Shown: in pieces, positions 1 to 8,048 of the stretch | How positions within the stretch are numbered: the first letter of the stretch is position 1 | How the letters are laid out: every line of letters begins with the position of its first letter | NCBI RefSeq assembly: GCF_022701255.1 | Contig: NZ_CP031705.1 | Location: 5,580,001-5,644,000 of the forward strand | Source of the DNA: Microcoleus vaginatus HSN003 | GTDB taxonomy: Bacteria > Cyanobacteriota > Cyanobacteriia > Cyanobacteriales > Microcoleaceae | DNA length: 64,000 bases | Direction of reading: 5' to 3' | The notes under the pieces: generated by a model | The model's database searches: none | What the model was told of the DNA's origin: nothing | What the model saw: only the letters and a program-made list of their open reading frames with translations | Translations under genes and position numbers: made by a program

Positions 1-1110
1 CTTTACGGGGTTAAGGAGCGGGCACTGCGAGATACTCACGCCAAAACTCATGTTTGCGTTAAAGGAACTCTGGAAATTTTTGACTTTGATGAGGAAGCGA
101 TTAAACGGGAATTGGGCAAACGCGCTTCGTTAAGTTCTTCGCAACTGAATGCGATTTCCCTTAAGCAAGGTTTGCTAGCAAAACCCAAACATTATCCTGT
201 TTGGTTGCTATTTGCTAACGGGGCTACCAAAGTAGCCAATGATTTCGCCCGAGATTCGCGCTCAATTTCAGTGAAAGTCATGGGGGTGGAAGGGGAACGA
301 CTGGCGCAAAGCCACGAGTCAAAAACCCAGGACATCATTGTTCACAATTCAGAGATATTTGTGAGCCAAACCATCAAAGATTACTACGGCTTTTTTTCTG
401 CTCCTGTGGAATCACCAGATACATTGAAAAAGTGGCTAATGCGACATCCCAGACACTTTCTAGCGGTGTCAACGCTTACGGGTAGCCGGACTCCGAAGAG
501 TTTGCTAACAGCAAAATATTGGAGCGGTTCACCCTCTGCTTTGGGTCTCAATCCCGATTTCGATCCCTCGCAGCCTGGTCTAGTTCCTGTCGAATATCCG
601 GCTGTAATTAAGTATGGGTTTACTCCGGTTTCATGCGAACCACCGCACGACATAATTCCAGAACAATCTAGACCGGGAATTCCTAAAATGCCCTTTGTCG
701 ATCGCGCTAAAGCCTTGGGTTTAGATCCCAATCAACCCGATAATTATTACCGGGATGACCTAATTCAAGCCCTGGCGAAACCTGACGCTCAATACTGTTG
801 GGATTTTGGCATTCAGTTCCAAACCAGCCTAAAAATGCCGATCGACGATGGCATCAATGTCTGGAAGGAAAAGGAATCACCCTTCTTGAGAGTAGGTCGT
901 CTCACCGTCAAGCATCAGATTATTGATTTTGAAAAACAATCTGATTTCAACGAAAACCTGAGATATTCTCCCTGGAACGGTTTGGCCGTCCATCGTCCAG
1001 TAGGCGCGATCAATCGGATACGCGGTGTTGTTTACCCAGTTGTAGCGAATTATCGGCTTCAAAAGCGAGGTCTTGTCCACCAAGAACCAACCGGAGAAGA
1101 AACATTTTAA
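1..1110 (+). CDS. Catalase-like heme protein, 5' end outside window
   Basis: The reading frame is open from the first base, so the gene starts upstream; a TTG at 112 is only an internal codon. The 370 visible residues look like a catalase-fold heme protein of the catalase/allene-oxide-synthase-like group: a QDIIVHNSEIF segment near the place where catalases have QD...NxxVFF, and a later YWSGSPSALG...VIKYGF segment like the YWSQTP...AVKY region of catalases. These are weak, divergent matches, and the distal heme His lies in the missing N-terminal part. Probable role: peroxide or lipid hydroperoxide chemistry; substrate unknown. A weak stem-loop follows the stop. Confidence 0.6.
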   Translation, partial: LYGVKERALRDTHAKTHVCVKGTLEIFDFDEEAIKRELGKRASLSSSQLNAISLKQGLLAKPKHYPVWLLFANGATKVANDFARDSRSISVKVMGVEGERLAQSHESKTQDIIVHNSEIFVSQTIKDYYGFFSAPVESPDTLKKWLMRHPRHFLAVSTLTGSRTPKSLLTAKYWSGSPSALGLNPDFDPSQPGLVPVEYPAVIKYGFTPVSCEPPHDIIPEQSRPGIPKMPFVDRAKALGLDPNQPDNYYRDDLIQALAKPDAQYCWDFGIQFQTSLKMPIDDGINVWKEKESPFLRVGRLTVKHQIIDFEKQSDFNENLRYSPWNGLAVHRPVGAINRIRGVVYPVVANYRLQKRGLVHQEPTGEETF

Positions 1111-1175
1111 GGGAATAATTTTTGTCGGGGACATCATTCCGGAAACGATATTAACAAGCGAAACCTTCAAAAAAT

Positions 1176-1197
1176 CCCATCCCTTTTTAGGGGTGGG
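1176..1197 (+). terminator. Stem-loop after catalase-like gene
   Basis: CCCATCCC, a 6-base loop, then GGGGTGGG forms a stem of about 8 pairs with one G-T pair. The tract after it is not a clear T run, so it may be a weak terminator or only a 3' hairpin. Confidence 0.3.
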
Positions 1198-1345
1198 AGT
1201 GTTGAAAATTATTAATTTTTAGTGCTCAGTCCTTAGTCCTCATTATTCAGTAGCAATTAATCAATAACTGGGTTCGTACCCAATTATTAATTATTGTGCT
1301 AGCAACCAACTGATGACTAATGACCAACGACTGAGGACTAATAAC

Positions 1346-1954
1346 TTAAGCTTGCCGTGAGTAGTATTCCACCACTAGCAGTTCGTTAATCTGTAGAGCA
1401 ATCCACTCGCGTTCGATAACGCCGTTAACTTTGCCAATTAGTTTTTGCTTATCAAATTCCAAGTGATTCGGCAAGTGAGCCAAGCCTGGGTCTTTGAGAT
1501 TAGCTTCTACCATTGTGCGCGAGCGCTCTCTATTTTTCACCGCAACTACATCACCAGGCTTGCACTGATAGCTGGCGATATTGACTTCACGGTCATTGAC
1601 AGTTATGTGACCGTGATTTACCAATTGTCTAGCGGACGGAATGGTTGGAGCCATTCCCATCCGAAACACAGTATTGTCCAAGCGCATTTCCAAAAATTGC
1701 AGTAACACTTGACCTGTGGAGCCCGTGACACGGCGGGCTTTGCGGACGTAACGGAGCAGTTGGCGTTCCGTCACACCGTAATTGAAACGGAGTTTTTGCT
1801 TTTCTTGCAAGCGAACCGCGTACTCAGAGAGCTTTTTGCGGTTTTGACCGTGCTGTCCAGGCGGATAATCTCGTCTGGGAGTTTTGCGGGTTAGACCCGG
1901 CAACTCTTTCAGGCGACGGACGATTCTCAATCGGGGGCCTCGATATCGAGACAT
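1346..1954 (-). CDS. rpsD: 30S ribosomal protein S4
   Basis: 202 residues, full length for bacterial/cyanobacterial S4. It starts MSRYRGPRLRIVRRL and carries the S4 RNA-binding domain in the second half (RLDNTVFRMGMAPTIPSARQ, then VNHGHITVNDREVNI). It binds 16S rRNA early in 30S assembly and in many bacteria is also an autoregulator. It stands alone here, away from the ribosomal protein operons, as is common in cyanobacteria. An ATG start is preceded by GAGAGGAAAATAA, which supplies a Shine-Dalgarno sequence. No irregularity is seen. Confidence 0.97.
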   Translation of the reverse strand: MSRYRGPRLRIVRRLKELPGLTRKTPRRDYPPGQHGQNRKKLSEYAVRLQEKQKLRFNYGVTERQLLRYVRKARRVTGSTGQVLLQFLEMRLDNTVFRMGMAPTIPSARQLVNHGHITVNDREVNIASYQCKPGDVVAVKNRERSRTMVEANLKDPGLAHLPNHLEFDKQKLIGKVNGVIEREWIALQINELLVVEYYSRQA

Positions 1955-2149
1955 TTATTTTCCTCTCTAATATCTGTATGCAATTTTATGCAGACTCTAT
2001 ATTATAGGTTGGTAACGGTCAAAATTCCAACAAAGATCGATAAAAAACGATCGACCGCCGGGCGATCCATAATGTGCGGTAAATTCTGAAGGAAAAGCCG
2101 ATCGATCGATCGCCCCAATCAGCCAAAAAAACTCACTACTCGATCTGCC

Positions 2150-2779
2150 ATGCACAACCGCAATTTCTCCCGCACTTCTTCCCCAAAGCCAGCACCGACA
2201 GGCTCAAGCCCTACCGCGCGCTGGATTTTGGCTCTCGGCACGCAGCTAGCAGCACTTGGTTTGTTAGCCACAGCACTGCCAATCTCACCAGCCTCAGCCA
2301 TCACTATTAGAATCCCTCGCTCTAGGAATCCCTATCGCGTCTGCGCCCTGGAACTAATCGACGCCGGAGTGGGAGCAGAGGCCGCCGCCGCCGCTTGTGC
2401 TGACGCCCTCCGCCCCCGCGACATATCTAGATGCGCCCTTCAAATCAACCGCAAAACCAATATTTCTGGTGTCGAAGCGCTCTCTAGCTGTCGGCGGGTG
2501 AGGCGTCCCAAGGAATTGGCTAGTTGCGTAGTGAATATTAACGGCAAAAGTCGAACTCAACCTGCGGCTCCCCTGGTAGTGCTTGATGGATGCCGCCGCA
2601 GTTTATTGCCACAACAGTTTGCTGAATGCGTAGTCGGTTTGAGCGGCAGGCTCGACTTTCCCACTGACCGGTTAATCGCCACTTGTCTTGACCCCAGCGA
2701 CAGCGTGAGCCAGTTCGACGGGCGCCCTGCACCTACCCCTCCTGTGGAGCTAATTCCACCGCCTTTGCCCCTCAATTAA
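2150..2779 (+). CDS. Secreted Cys-rich conserved hypothetical protein
   Basis: 209 residues. A basic N-terminus of about 25 residues precedes a hydrophobic stretch (about 26-50) ending ASA, a plausible signal peptide with cleavage near residue 50. The mature part holds three to four related units of about 35-40 residues, each with paired cysteines (CALELIDAGV...CADAL, CALQI...SSCRRV, CVVNI...DGCRRS, CVVGL...ATCLD), and ends in a Pro-rich tail. The even cysteine spacing suggests disulfide-bonded repeats in the periplasm or outside the cell. I do not recognise a named family; function unknown. A heptad repeat array starts just after the stop. Confidence 0.7.
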   Translation: MHNRNFSRTSSPKPAPTGSSPTARWILALGTQLAALGLLATALPISPASAITIRIPRSRNPYRVCALELIDAGVGAEAAAAACADALRPRDISRCALQINRKTNISGVEALSSCRRVRRPKELASCVVNINGKSRTQPAAPLVVLDGCRRSLLPQQFAECVVGLSGRLDFPTDRLIATCLDPSDSVSQFDGRPAPTPPVELIPPPLPLN

Positions 2780-2784
2780 TAATG

Positions 2785-2882
2785 GTTGACTGTTAACGGT
2801 TGACTGTTGACTGTTGACTGTTGACTGATGACTGATGACTGTTGACTGTTGACTGTTGACTGTTGACTGATGACTGATGACT
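2785..2882. repeat. STRR heptad array, TTGACTG type
   Basis: About 14 head-to-tail copies of TTGACTG with TGATGAC variants fill the gap between the Cys-rich gene and the rhodanese gene. This is a short tandemly repeated repetitive (STRR) sequence of the kind known from filamentous cyanobacteria. The unit is 7 bases, so copy-number change would shift any reading frame. Confidence 0.9.
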
Positions 2883-2898
2883 ACTTTTTCCTAATCAA

Positions 2899-3246
2899 AT
2901 GTCAGAAATTTTTGCTCAAATTACAGTCGAAGAATTAGGTCGCCAATTAGCAGAAACCAATGCTGAGAAATTGCAGCTTGTAGACGTGCGGGAACCTTAC
3001 GAAATTGAACTCGCGGCGCTGCCGGGATTTGTAGCTTTTCCGCTGAGCGAGTTTGCCGAATGGTCTGGTGAAATTGACGCTAGACTCGATCGCGACACAG
3101 AAACCCTAGTTCTGTGCCATCACGGAGTGCGATCGGCTCAAATGTGCCATTGGTTAACCCAGCAAGGATTTACCAACGTTAAAAATATCGTTGGTGGCAT
3201 TGATGCTTACTCAATGGTGGTCGATCGAACCGTCCCCCGCTATTAA
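2899..3246 (+). CDS. Rhodanese-like domain protein
   Basis: 115 residues forming a single rhodanese domain. LVDVREPYE (28-35) is the CH2A-type motif and VLCHHGVRS (71-79) is the active-site loop, with the persulfide-forming Cys at 73 followed by a basic and small-residue loop. The C-terminus VGGIDAYS...VPRY is typical. Such single-domain proteins carry sulfane sulfur in the cytosol; the acceptor cannot be told. It starts 16 bases after the STRR array, with no strong Shine-Dalgarno sequence. A hairpin lies 35 bases after the stop. Confidence 0.88.
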   Translation: MSEIFAQITVEELGRQLAETNAEKLQLVDVREPYEIELAALPGFVAFPLSEFAEWSGEIDARLDRDTETLVLCHHGVRSAQMCHWLTQQGFTNVKNIVGGIDAYSMVVDRTVPRY

Positions 3247-3281
3247 CATCAAATCCACTTCTTAACTCTCGTTTTCTTCAG

Positions 3282-3299
3282 AGTCCGCGCGGGCGGACT
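3282..3299 (+). terminator. Hairpin after rhodanese gene
   Basis: AGTCCGC and GCGGACT pair around a 4-base loop, followed by TTGTATGTGT, a weak T-rich tail. Probable terminator for the rhodanese transcript. Confidence 0.5.
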
Positions 3300-3338
3300 T
3301 TGTATGTGTAGAAACGAATTATATTCCCCCAGAATGAG

Positions 3339-3752
3339 CTAATTAACAGCAGCCAATCGAAAATTTAAAAGCGTACTCATAGTGAGCCGATCGCGCCCCT
3401 GCCTTTTCGAGTCATAAAGAGCCTCATCAGCCGCCAGTAGCAGCGTTGTCGCATCATCTTCCTCGCTCGGAACAACGCTGGCAATTCCCAAACTAATCGT
3501 TACCACAGAATTAGGCAAACCGTCAAGGCTCTCCGGGTTAAAAACAATATTCAAATCTTTCACTTTCGCTCTAATTTGTTCGGCAACAACCACAGCCGCC
3601 GACGCATCAGTTTCAGGTAAAATCACAGCAAATTCCTCGCCCCCGTAGCGAGCAGCTACATCAGCAGGACGCTGGAGCGATCGGCGAATTGTCTGAGCTA
3701 CCAATCGCAAACACTCATCTCCTGCTTGATGTCCGTAGGTATCATTGTTCAT
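3339..3752 (-). CDS. GGDEF domain fragment (C-terminal half)
   Basis: 137 residues covering the second half of a diguanylate cyclase domain: NDTYGHQAGDECL, the active-site GGEEF (near residue 38-42), and the C-terminal VTISLGIAS...ADEALYDSKRQGRDR. The first half, including the nucleotide-binding IDFKxxND strand, is missing. The frame upstream of the ATG stays open back to the TGA at 3780-3782 that ends the AAA-like gene, in the same frame. I read this as the remains of one AAA-like/GGDEF protein after an internal deletion plus a nonsense codon. A GGDEF lacking its first half is very unlikely to make c-di-GMP. Confidence 0.65.
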   Translation of the reverse strand: MNNDTYGHQAGDECLRLVAQTIRRSLQRPADVAARYGGEEFAVILPETDASAAVVVAEQIRAKVKDLNIVFNPESLDGLPNSVVTISLGIASVVPSEEDDATTLLLAADEALYDSKRQGRDRLTMSTLLNFRLAAVN

Positions 3753-3779
3753 TAATTGCTGTATCGGATCGCGATCGCT

Positions 3780-4484
3780 TCAGTTTAGTCCGTATCTGCC
3801 CGCCAAATCTTGGACTTTTTCCGCAGTAAATTCTGAGAGTTTAATCGGTCTTCCTACATTAAATGGAGATTGATTAACATTCAAATCAATATAAATTGCT
3901 GTCGAATGAATAACCACGGTGCGGAGTTTTTGCCAAGTTGGGCTAGCGCGAGCTTGTTCGTACCAAAAACGGATCATCGACAGAAAATCTTGAGCAATAT
4001 TGGTGCGTTCAAATACTCGATTTATTTCGTTGATCACCAAGACAATAGGACTGTCAATTTGTGCGAGCAAATAGTTTTCAAAGTAAATAGTGCAGCTTAC
4101 CTTGCTGCCCATATCTTCATCCCAGAAGTCATCAATATTTGGTTCGAGTTTGAGTTGCCGAGCGACATTGACACAAAGCCAGCGTAAAAATTTATCTAAA
4201 CTACCAAAAACCGCTGTGTCGGCTTGCTGAAAGTCTAAAGTTACTGTGCGGTATCCACGATCGACTGCCGCGTCAATTATCCGCAGCATCAGCGAACTTT
4301 TGCCCATTTTTTTGGGAGCTTTAATGCGAACAAGGCCTCCGGGTTTGCTAATTTCTGCACAGGCCAGGGCTTCGGCCCCTGAGCGATCGATATAAAATGA
4401 AGAGTCAAGCGGTATGGGGCCGCCGGGAAAATCTAGCTCGGCAACTGTTTGGATCGAGTTTGGTGATTTTTCGAGTCCTGCCAT
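3780..4484 (-). CDS. AAA-like domain protein (AAA_35 type), truncated
   Basis: 234 residues matching the first two thirds of the cyanobacterial AAA-like domain: GGPIPLDSSFYIDR (21-34), Walker A APKKMGKSS (56-64), YRTVTLDFQQAD (78-89), then LVINEINRVFE (149-159) where family members usually have an acidic LxxDEVNRV Walker B; here the Asp is Asn. It stops at TGA after GRYGLN, a position where I recall the family having Trp (TGG). Downstream in frame come SDRDPIQQLM, which still looks like this domain, then a jump into GGDEF sequence. In the family such domains are fused to signalling outputs. Probably a decaying gene. Confidence 0.7.
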   Translation of the reverse strand: MAGLEKSPNSIQTVAELDFPGGPIPLDSSFYIDRSGAEALACAEISKPGGLVRIKAPKKMGKSSLMLRIIDAAVDRGYRTVTLDFQQADTAVFGSLDKFLRWLCVNVARQLKLEPNIDDFWDEDMGSKVSCTIYFENYLLAQIDSPIVLVINEINRVFERTNIAQDFLSMIRFWYEQARASPTWQKLRTVVIHSTAIYIDLNVNQSPFNVGRPIKLSEFTAEKVQDLAGRYGLN

Positions 4485-4571
4485 AGTCCTTGCACAAGGC
4501 GATACCCTGACTGTATCTTACCTTTGTCAGGTTAGGAGCTAGACCAGCGGTGTCCAAGATCGATCGACAAT

Positions 4572-4594
4572 CCTAAAAAATCTAACTTTTTAGG
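4572..4594. promoter_or_regulatory. Perfect 8-bp hairpin upstream of metK
   Basis: CCTAAAAA and TTTTTAGG flank a 7-base loop within the 302-base gap between the AAA-like gene and metK. A TATAGT hexamer follows at 4617-4622 and could be a -10 box, but no matching -35 is evident. It could be an operator or a terminator for readthrough. I see no known SAM riboswitch fold. Confidence 0.3.
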
Positions 4595-4786
4595 GACTTC
4601 CCGGAACTGACTTTGCTATAGTAGTGTCACTTTACCCAGTCTCAAACCCTGCTTCAACACGGCTCTGCAGATCGACAAAAATTCGACGGTAGCCCAGACG
4701 CGATCATTCTTGGCCTTTACCGGAAAAATAACTCGTCGGTCGTAGATGTCGTGCAGGAAGAGTCCCCATCAAAGGAGAAATAATCA

Positions 4787-6049
4787 TTGTCACGTCGCTA
4801 CCTGTTTACCTCTGAATCGGTCACTGAAGGCCATCCCGATAAAATCTGCGATCAAATTTCAGATACGATTTTAGATGCCTTACTGACTGAAGACCCCAAA
4901 AGCCGCGTCGCAGCCGAAGTTGTCGTCAACACCGGCTTAATGCTGCTGACGGGCGAAATTACCACTAAAGCTCAGGTAAATTACATAGAATTAGCCCGGA
5001 AAAAAATAGCCGATATTGGCTACATCCACGCTGACAACGGCTTTTCGGCCAATAGTTGCTCAGTGTTGGTGGCTCTTGATTCTCAGTCTCCCGATATTGC
5101 TCAAGGGGTGAACACAGCCCACGAAAGCCGGGAACAATCGAGTGAAGAGGAGTTGGACGCAATCGGCGCTGGCGACCAAGGTTTGATGTTCGGCTTTGCT
5201 TGCAACGAAACGCCGGAAATGATGCCTCTGCCGATCAGTTTAGCGCACCGGATTTGCCGTCAACTGGCAGCAGTCCGCAAAACCGGCCAGTTATCTTACC
5301 TGCGTCCCGACGGCAAAAGCCAAGTTACAGTCATCTATGAGGACGGCAAACCTGTTGGCATAGATACGATTTTAATTTCTACGCAGCACACTGAAACGAT
5401 CGGCGACATCACAGACACAGCGGCTGTTCAAGCCAAGATCAAAGAAGACCTGTGGACTGCGATCGTTCAACCGGTGTTTGCCGATATTAGCGTGAAGCCG
5501 GATGCAGAAACTCGCTTCCTTGTCAACCCCACCGGCAAATTTGTGGTCGGCGGGCCTCAAGGAGATTCGGGTTTGACGGGCCGCAAAATTATTGTGGATA
5601 CCTATGGCGGCTATTCCCGCCACGGCGGCGGTGCTTTTTCTGGGAAAGACCCCACCAAGGTAGACCGCAGCGCAGCTTATGCTTGTCGCTACGTTGCTAA
5701 AAATATCGTGGCGGCTGGTTTGGCCCAAAAGTGCGAAGTGCAGTTGAGTTACGCGATCGGCGTTGCGCGGCCTGTTAGCATGATGATTGAAACTTTTGGC
5801 ACTGGAAAAGTTGATGACGATCGCCTTTTGGAAGTTGTGAAGCAGCATTTTGAACTGCGTCCTGCGGGAATCATTCAGGCATTTAACTTACAGAATTTGC
5901 CTGCTGAAAGAGGCGGCCGTTTCTATCAAGATGTGGCGGCTTACGGTCACTTCGGACGCACTGATTTAGATTTGCCTTGGGAGGAAACTGATAAGGCGGA
6001 ACTTTTGAAAGAAGCTTTGAGCCAGAAGTTGTCGGGAGTAGCTGGATAG
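4787..6049 (+). CDS. metK: S-adenosylmethionine synthetase
   Basis: 420 residues, complete. It makes SAM from methionine and ATP in the cytosol. Motifs: FTSESVTEGHPDKICDQISD (7-26, His and Asp that bind ATP/Mg), GAGDQGLMFG (around 125, the ATP-binding loop), and GGGAFSGKDPTKVDRSAAY (around 281-299, the P-loop-like segment). The start is TTG at 4787, decided by a strong AAAGGAG at 4771-4777 and by the conserved N-terminus beginning directly there; no in-frame ATG lies close upstream. Stands alone, followed by a tandem repeat region. Confidence 0.97.
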   Translation: MSRRYLFTSESVTEGHPDKICDQISDTILDALLTEDPKSRVAAEVVVNTGLMLLTGEITTKAQVNYIELARKKIADIGYIHADNGFSANSCSVLVALDSQSPDIAQGVNTAHESREQSSEEELDAIGAGDQGLMFGFACNETPEMMPLPISLAHRICRQLAAVRKTGQLSYLRPDGKSQVTVIYEDGKPVGIDTILISTQHTETIGDITDTAAVQAKIKEDLWTAIVQPVFADISVKPDAETRFLVNPTGKFVVGGPQGDSGLTGRKIIVDTYGGYSRHGGGAFSGKDPTKVDRSAAYACRYVAKNIVAAGLAQKCEVQLSYAIGVARPVSMMIETFGTGKVDDDRLLEVVKQHFELRPAGIIQAFNLQNLPAERGGRFYQDVAAYGHFGRTDLDLPWEETDKAELLKEALSQKLSGVAG

Positions 6050-6059
6050 TACGATTTGG

Positions 6060-6232
6060 GGGTGCGCGCCGCGCACCTTATCCATAAATAAGATCGGGTG
6101 CTACCAATGAATGTAGGGTGCGTACTCCGCACCTTATCCATAAATAATATAGGCGGTTCTTCGGCGCATCTTATTCATAAATAATACCGGGTTCTACCAA
6201 TCAATAACGTAGCGGGTTCAGTACCCACCTTC
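6060..6232. repeat. Imperfect tandem repeat after metK
   Basis: Three diverging units of about 55-60 bases share a GGTGCG...CGCACC hairpin followed by TTATCCATAAATAA (6062-6092, 6117-6149, 6153-6186); a fourth partial unit with GGGTTC...GTACCC follows. Each unit can fold into a hairpin, so the array may also stop metK transcription. Confidence 0.7.
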
Positions 6233-6253
6233 AAAGAAAAAAAGAATAAATAA

Positions 6254-7429
6254 ATGCGACTTTTCACACCTTTCCAATCAGCAATTCGCAGTTTTGCCTC
6301 TTCCCTCCAACAGCGGTTGGCGACGGCTGGATTTTCTGCACCAAATCCAGCAACGCTGCCAAGTTCGTTTGCGACTAACAATCCTGGTGGAATTCGCGGC
6401 ATTTGGATACCCACCACTGACTCCAAAGTTCTCACATCAAAAGAGCGAATTGCTGAGGCAATGGACTTTCTCGCCGATACGGGATTTAATACCGTTTTTC
6501 CTATAATTTGGAACCAGGGTTATACGGCTTATCCTTCTCAAATTATGCGAGAAAAATTTGGAGTGGAAATTGACTCGCGCTATCAAGGTCGCGACCCCTT
6601 AGCAGAAATATGTGTTGAGGCCAAGAGAGTTGGTCTAAAAGTGATTCCTTGTTTTGAATACGGATTTGTGAGTTCTTACAATCGCAAGGGCGGTCATTTG
6701 CTGGCGAAAAAACCTGAGTGGACCGCCCGTGATGCCAGCGGCAATTTACTTAAGAAAAATAACTTTGACTGGATGAATTCTCTTGACCCGGAAGTGCAAG
6801 ACTTTGTGGGGGGGTTGATGCTGGAAGTTGCTAAGAATTATCCGGTAAACGGGGTTCAAGGAGACGATCGCATTGCGTTTCCCGTAGAAGGCGGTTACGA
6901 CGAAAAAACGGTTAAACGCTATCGAGAAGAATGCGGTAGAGCCGCACCATCGGATTGTAAAGAACAACATTGGGTGCAGTGGCGCGCTGATATTATTACT
7001 GAGTTTGTGGCTCGTTTATACCGAGAAGTGAAAGCGATTAATCCTGATTTGTTGCTATCGATGTCGCCGAGTCCTTATGACTGGGGGCTGGTGGAATATT
7101 TGCAAGATTCTAAAGCTTGGGTTGACAAAAATGTGGTCGATCTCTTTCACCCGCAGTTTTATCGCCGCGATTTTAATGCTTACAAACAATTGGTCGATAA
7201 AATGATGTCGCGACAGCTTAGCGGGGATCAAGTAAAGTGCGTGTCGCCCGGTGTTTTGTTGGCGAATCGAGGCACCAAATATAGCATAACTCCCGAGCTG
7301 TTGTTGCAAGTAATTGCCTACAACCGCTCTTGCGGGATTCAAGGAGAAGTGATGTTTTTTTACGAAGGTTTGCGAGATAACGATAACGCTTTGGCTAAGG
7401 TTTTGAAAAAAGGGCCCTATGCTCGTTGA
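6254..7429 (+). CDS. Glycoside hydrolase-like family 10 (GHL10) protein
   Basis: 391 residues. From about residue 45 (GIRGIWIPTTDSK) the chain follows the GHL10/DUF187 TIM-barrel family: FLADTGFNTVFPIIWNQGYTAYPSQI, the barrel strand GLKVIPCFEYGF, NPEVQDF-like LDPEVQDFV, VNGVQGDDR with acidic residues where retaining glycosidases place catalytic groups, and LFHPQFYRRD near the end. Bacterial relatives such as DigH act on denuded peptidoglycan glycan strands, so a cell-wall role is plausible; no clear signal peptide is visible, and residues 1-45 are poorly conserved. ATG start. Stands alone. Confidence 0.82.
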   Translation: MRLFTPFQSAIRSFASSLQQRLATAGFSAPNPATLPSSFATNNPGGIRGIWIPTTDSKVLTSKERIAEAMDFLADTGFNTVFPIIWNQGYTAYPSQIMREKFGVEIDSRYQGRDPLAEICVEAKRVGLKVIPCFEYGFVSSYNRKGGHLLAKKPEWTARDASGNLLKKNNFDWMNSLDPEVQDFVGGLMLEVAKNYPVNGVQGDDRIAFPVEGGYDEKTVKRYREECGRAAPSDCKEQHWVQWRADIITEFVARLYREVKAINPDLLLSMSPSPYDWGLVEYLQDSKAWVDKNVVDLFHPQFYRRDFNAYKQLVDKMMSRQLSGDQVKCVSPGVLLANRGTKYSITPELLLQVIAYNRSCGIQGEVMFFYEGLRDNDNALAKVLKKGPYAR

Positions 7430-7518
7430 GAGATTGTCCCGCAATCAAGCTGTTTCCGCTTGGCTGCGGTCAACCCCGCCGATCGCTATTTCAAACCAAG
7501 TTGGTATAAAATAAGACG

Positions 7519-7624
7519 TTGCACCATTCTCAATAAGCTGTGATTAACAGGCAAGATGCCTGTTCCACAAAGGATGAATTTTCTTGTGGAACAGGCATCT
7601 TGCCTGTGGCTGACAATGGTGCAA
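7519..7624. repeat. Dispersed palindromic element, family A
   Basis: Outer inverted repeat TTGCACCATT (7519-7528) / AATGGTGCAA (7615-7624) encloses a perfect 24-bp inverted repeat (7547-7570 with 7584-7607) whose core reads GGCAAGATGCCTGTTCC. The same core with a 26-bp perfect arm recurs at 31234-31298. A non-coding element of MITE-like form; no terminal target duplication identified. Confidence 0.85.
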
Positions 7625-7630
7625 GATGTG

Positions 7631-7785
7631 ATATCAATTCCGGTTGCATCGGAATTATTGTTGACTGTTGGCTGTTGACTGTTGACTGTTGACTGTTGAC
7701 TGTTGACGGGCGGGTCAAAAAACTGAATGGTTGAGTGTTAACTGCTGACTCGATTTTATTATTCCGATGCAACCGGAAACGATAT
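7631..7785. repeat. Dispersed inverted-repeat element, family B, with STRR core
   Basis: Ends are inverted copies of CCGGTTGCATCGGAAT (left 7641-7654, right 7762-7776) with flanking ATATC/GATAT. The inside is a TTGACTG heptad array (7659-7711) plus TGTTAACTGCTGACTCG. Related copies at 17122-17219 and 62464-62560 keep the ends but differ inside, so the ends define the family. Confidence 0.8.
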
Positions 7786-8048
7786 GAGTAGAAAATGATA
7801 TAGCAGAGTTAGGCTATCTCAAAACCCAGCAATGCCAAGCAGCAAGCGCAACTAATTGTCAAGCCGATCGCCCAAACAAACCCGATAATTAATAATTGGG
7901 GAGTTGCAAAAATAGGGGAATGAGACATATTTTAGAAGTGGTGCAAGCTTTTTTTGATTAGAAGTAGCGTTTTGTAGATGCCATATTTTTTTTAAAAAGA
8001 GTTTAAAAGAGCAATCTCAACCGCTCGCCAAAATATCAGGATAAATCA

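Larger units (their letters stand above)
7430..8048. other. Intergenic region with two repeat elements
   Basis: This 619-base gap holds two separate palindromic repeat elements (7519-7624 and 7631-7785), the second containing TTGACTG heptads. The rest, to 8048, is AT-rich and probably contains the promoter of the HEAT-repeat gene, but I cannot point to convincing -35/-10 boxes. A poly-T/A stretch lies at 7986-8010. No gene is seen. Confidence 0.7.

Noticed and set aside
2785..2882. Regular short repeats as a CRISPR array
   Set aside because: The units are contiguous 7-mers without spacers; the same holds for the arrays at 7659, 17148, 49752 and 51391.
4485..4786. SAM riboswitch upstream of metK
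   Set aside because: Only a simple 8-bp AT-rich hairpin is present; no SAM-I/II/IV-type pairing or conserved core could be recognised by eye.
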